Assembly: GCF_900142935.1 (NCBI RefSeq)
Contig: NZ_FSRS01000001.1
Span: forward strand, 1,064,001-1,128,000
From: Rhodovulum sp. ES.010
Lineage (GTDB): Bacteria > Pseudomonadota > Alphaproteobacteria > Rhodobacterales > Rhodobacteraceae
Reading direction: 5' to 3'
DNA length: 64,000 bases
Positions 63,923-64,000 of this stretch are shown here, one piece after another. The notes under the pieces are model-generated. The model ran no database searches. It was not told the DNA's origin and saw only the letters and a program-made list of their open reading frames with translations. The position numbers and the translations under genes were made by a program. How positions within the stretch are numbered: the stretch's first letter is position 1; each line of letters begins with the position of its first letter.

Positions 63923-64000
63923 TCGATTTCCCCGATCTCGAGATTGTCCCTTTGACCGGCATGGGCCGCGAAGGCGCGGATCAGCGGCAAGGGGTCGATA
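63919..64000 (-). CDS. C-terminal end of a gene continuing beyond the window
   Basis: Reading leftward from the window edge, one frame gives IDPLPLIRAFAAHAGQRDNLEIGEID and then TAG at 63919-63921, which overlaps the stop of the GNAT gene in convergent orientation. The peptide looks like a natural C-terminus, but 27 codons are too few to name a family. Confidence 0.5.
   Translation of the reverse strand, partial: IDPLPLIRAFAAHAGQRDNLEIGEID

Noticed and set aside
1..64000. CRISPR arrays, prophage genes, integrases or conjugation genes
   Set aside because: No regularly spaced direct repeats and no recognisable phage or integrative-element proteins were seen. The only mobile element is the IS630 copy.

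Overview
This is a GC-rich (about two-thirds G+C), gene-dense chromosomal segment from an alphaproteobacterium, most likely Rhodobacteraceae/Roseobacter group. The evidence is a permuted two-piece tmRNA with the tag ANDNRAPVAVAA, an F1-ATPase zeta inhibitor (DUF1476), a VPLPA-CTERM protein, DUF4169 and DUF3422 genes, and a Rhodobacter-like order of Calvin-cycle genes (cbbR / cbbF-P-T-G). The assignment is an inference from gene content; no search was run.

Layout. 0-10 kb: a partial class V aminotransferase, a BCCT osmolyte transporter with a Usp protein, a c-type cytochrome, acryloyl-CoA reductase (acuI), a DinB-like protein, a lone solute-binding protein, a rhodanese/YeeE sulfur operon, a frameshifted cyclic-nucleotide-binding membrane protein, and ssrA (tmRNA). 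10-20 kb: chromate transporter, SspB (the ClpXP adaptor for tmRNA-tagged proteins), fumC, a ccdA-type protein, tusA with an IS630 element sitting exactly on its stop codon, and RNase E with a large insertion in its S1 domain. 20-36 kb: dctD/dctB, purQ-purS and purC, the ATPase zeta inhibitor, a homocysteine methyltransferase plus corrinoid protein plus DUF1638 group that looks like part of a split methionine synthase, a LexA-box-preceded radical SAM protein, a GDSL/VPLPA-CTERM protein, sufE, lipoproteins, rnd and purN-purM. 36-40 kb: a CAU tRNA (probably Ile2) and the copper module cueR-copA with a textbook 19-bp-spacer MerR-type promoter.

40-52 kb is the metabolic core. cbbR is divergent from cbbF-cbbP-cbbT-cbbG-cbbK-cbbA-cbbE, followed by a terminator, an AT-richer gap, and a second translationally coupled run: a metallo-beta-lactamase-fold protein with an eroded metal site, a thioredoxin-like protein, phosphoglycolate phosphatase (cbbZ/gph) and a CbbY phosphatase. 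Together these genes regenerate RuBP and deal with two RuBisCO by-products, but no RuBisCO and no CbbX activase is encoded here. The PGK of the operon lacks the usual GGAK lysine.

52-64 kb: an M20 amidohydrolase, a second YeeE-type transporter, DUF3422, a peptide-type solute-binding protein, pntA-pntB, a small membrane methyltransferase, kynureninase and a GNAT protein at a 30-bp tandem duplication. The right edge cuts a further gene.

No CRISPR array, prophage or integrative element was seen. The only mobile element recognised is the IS630 copy. Because of the high GC, many long open frames lie opposite real genes; these were discarded.
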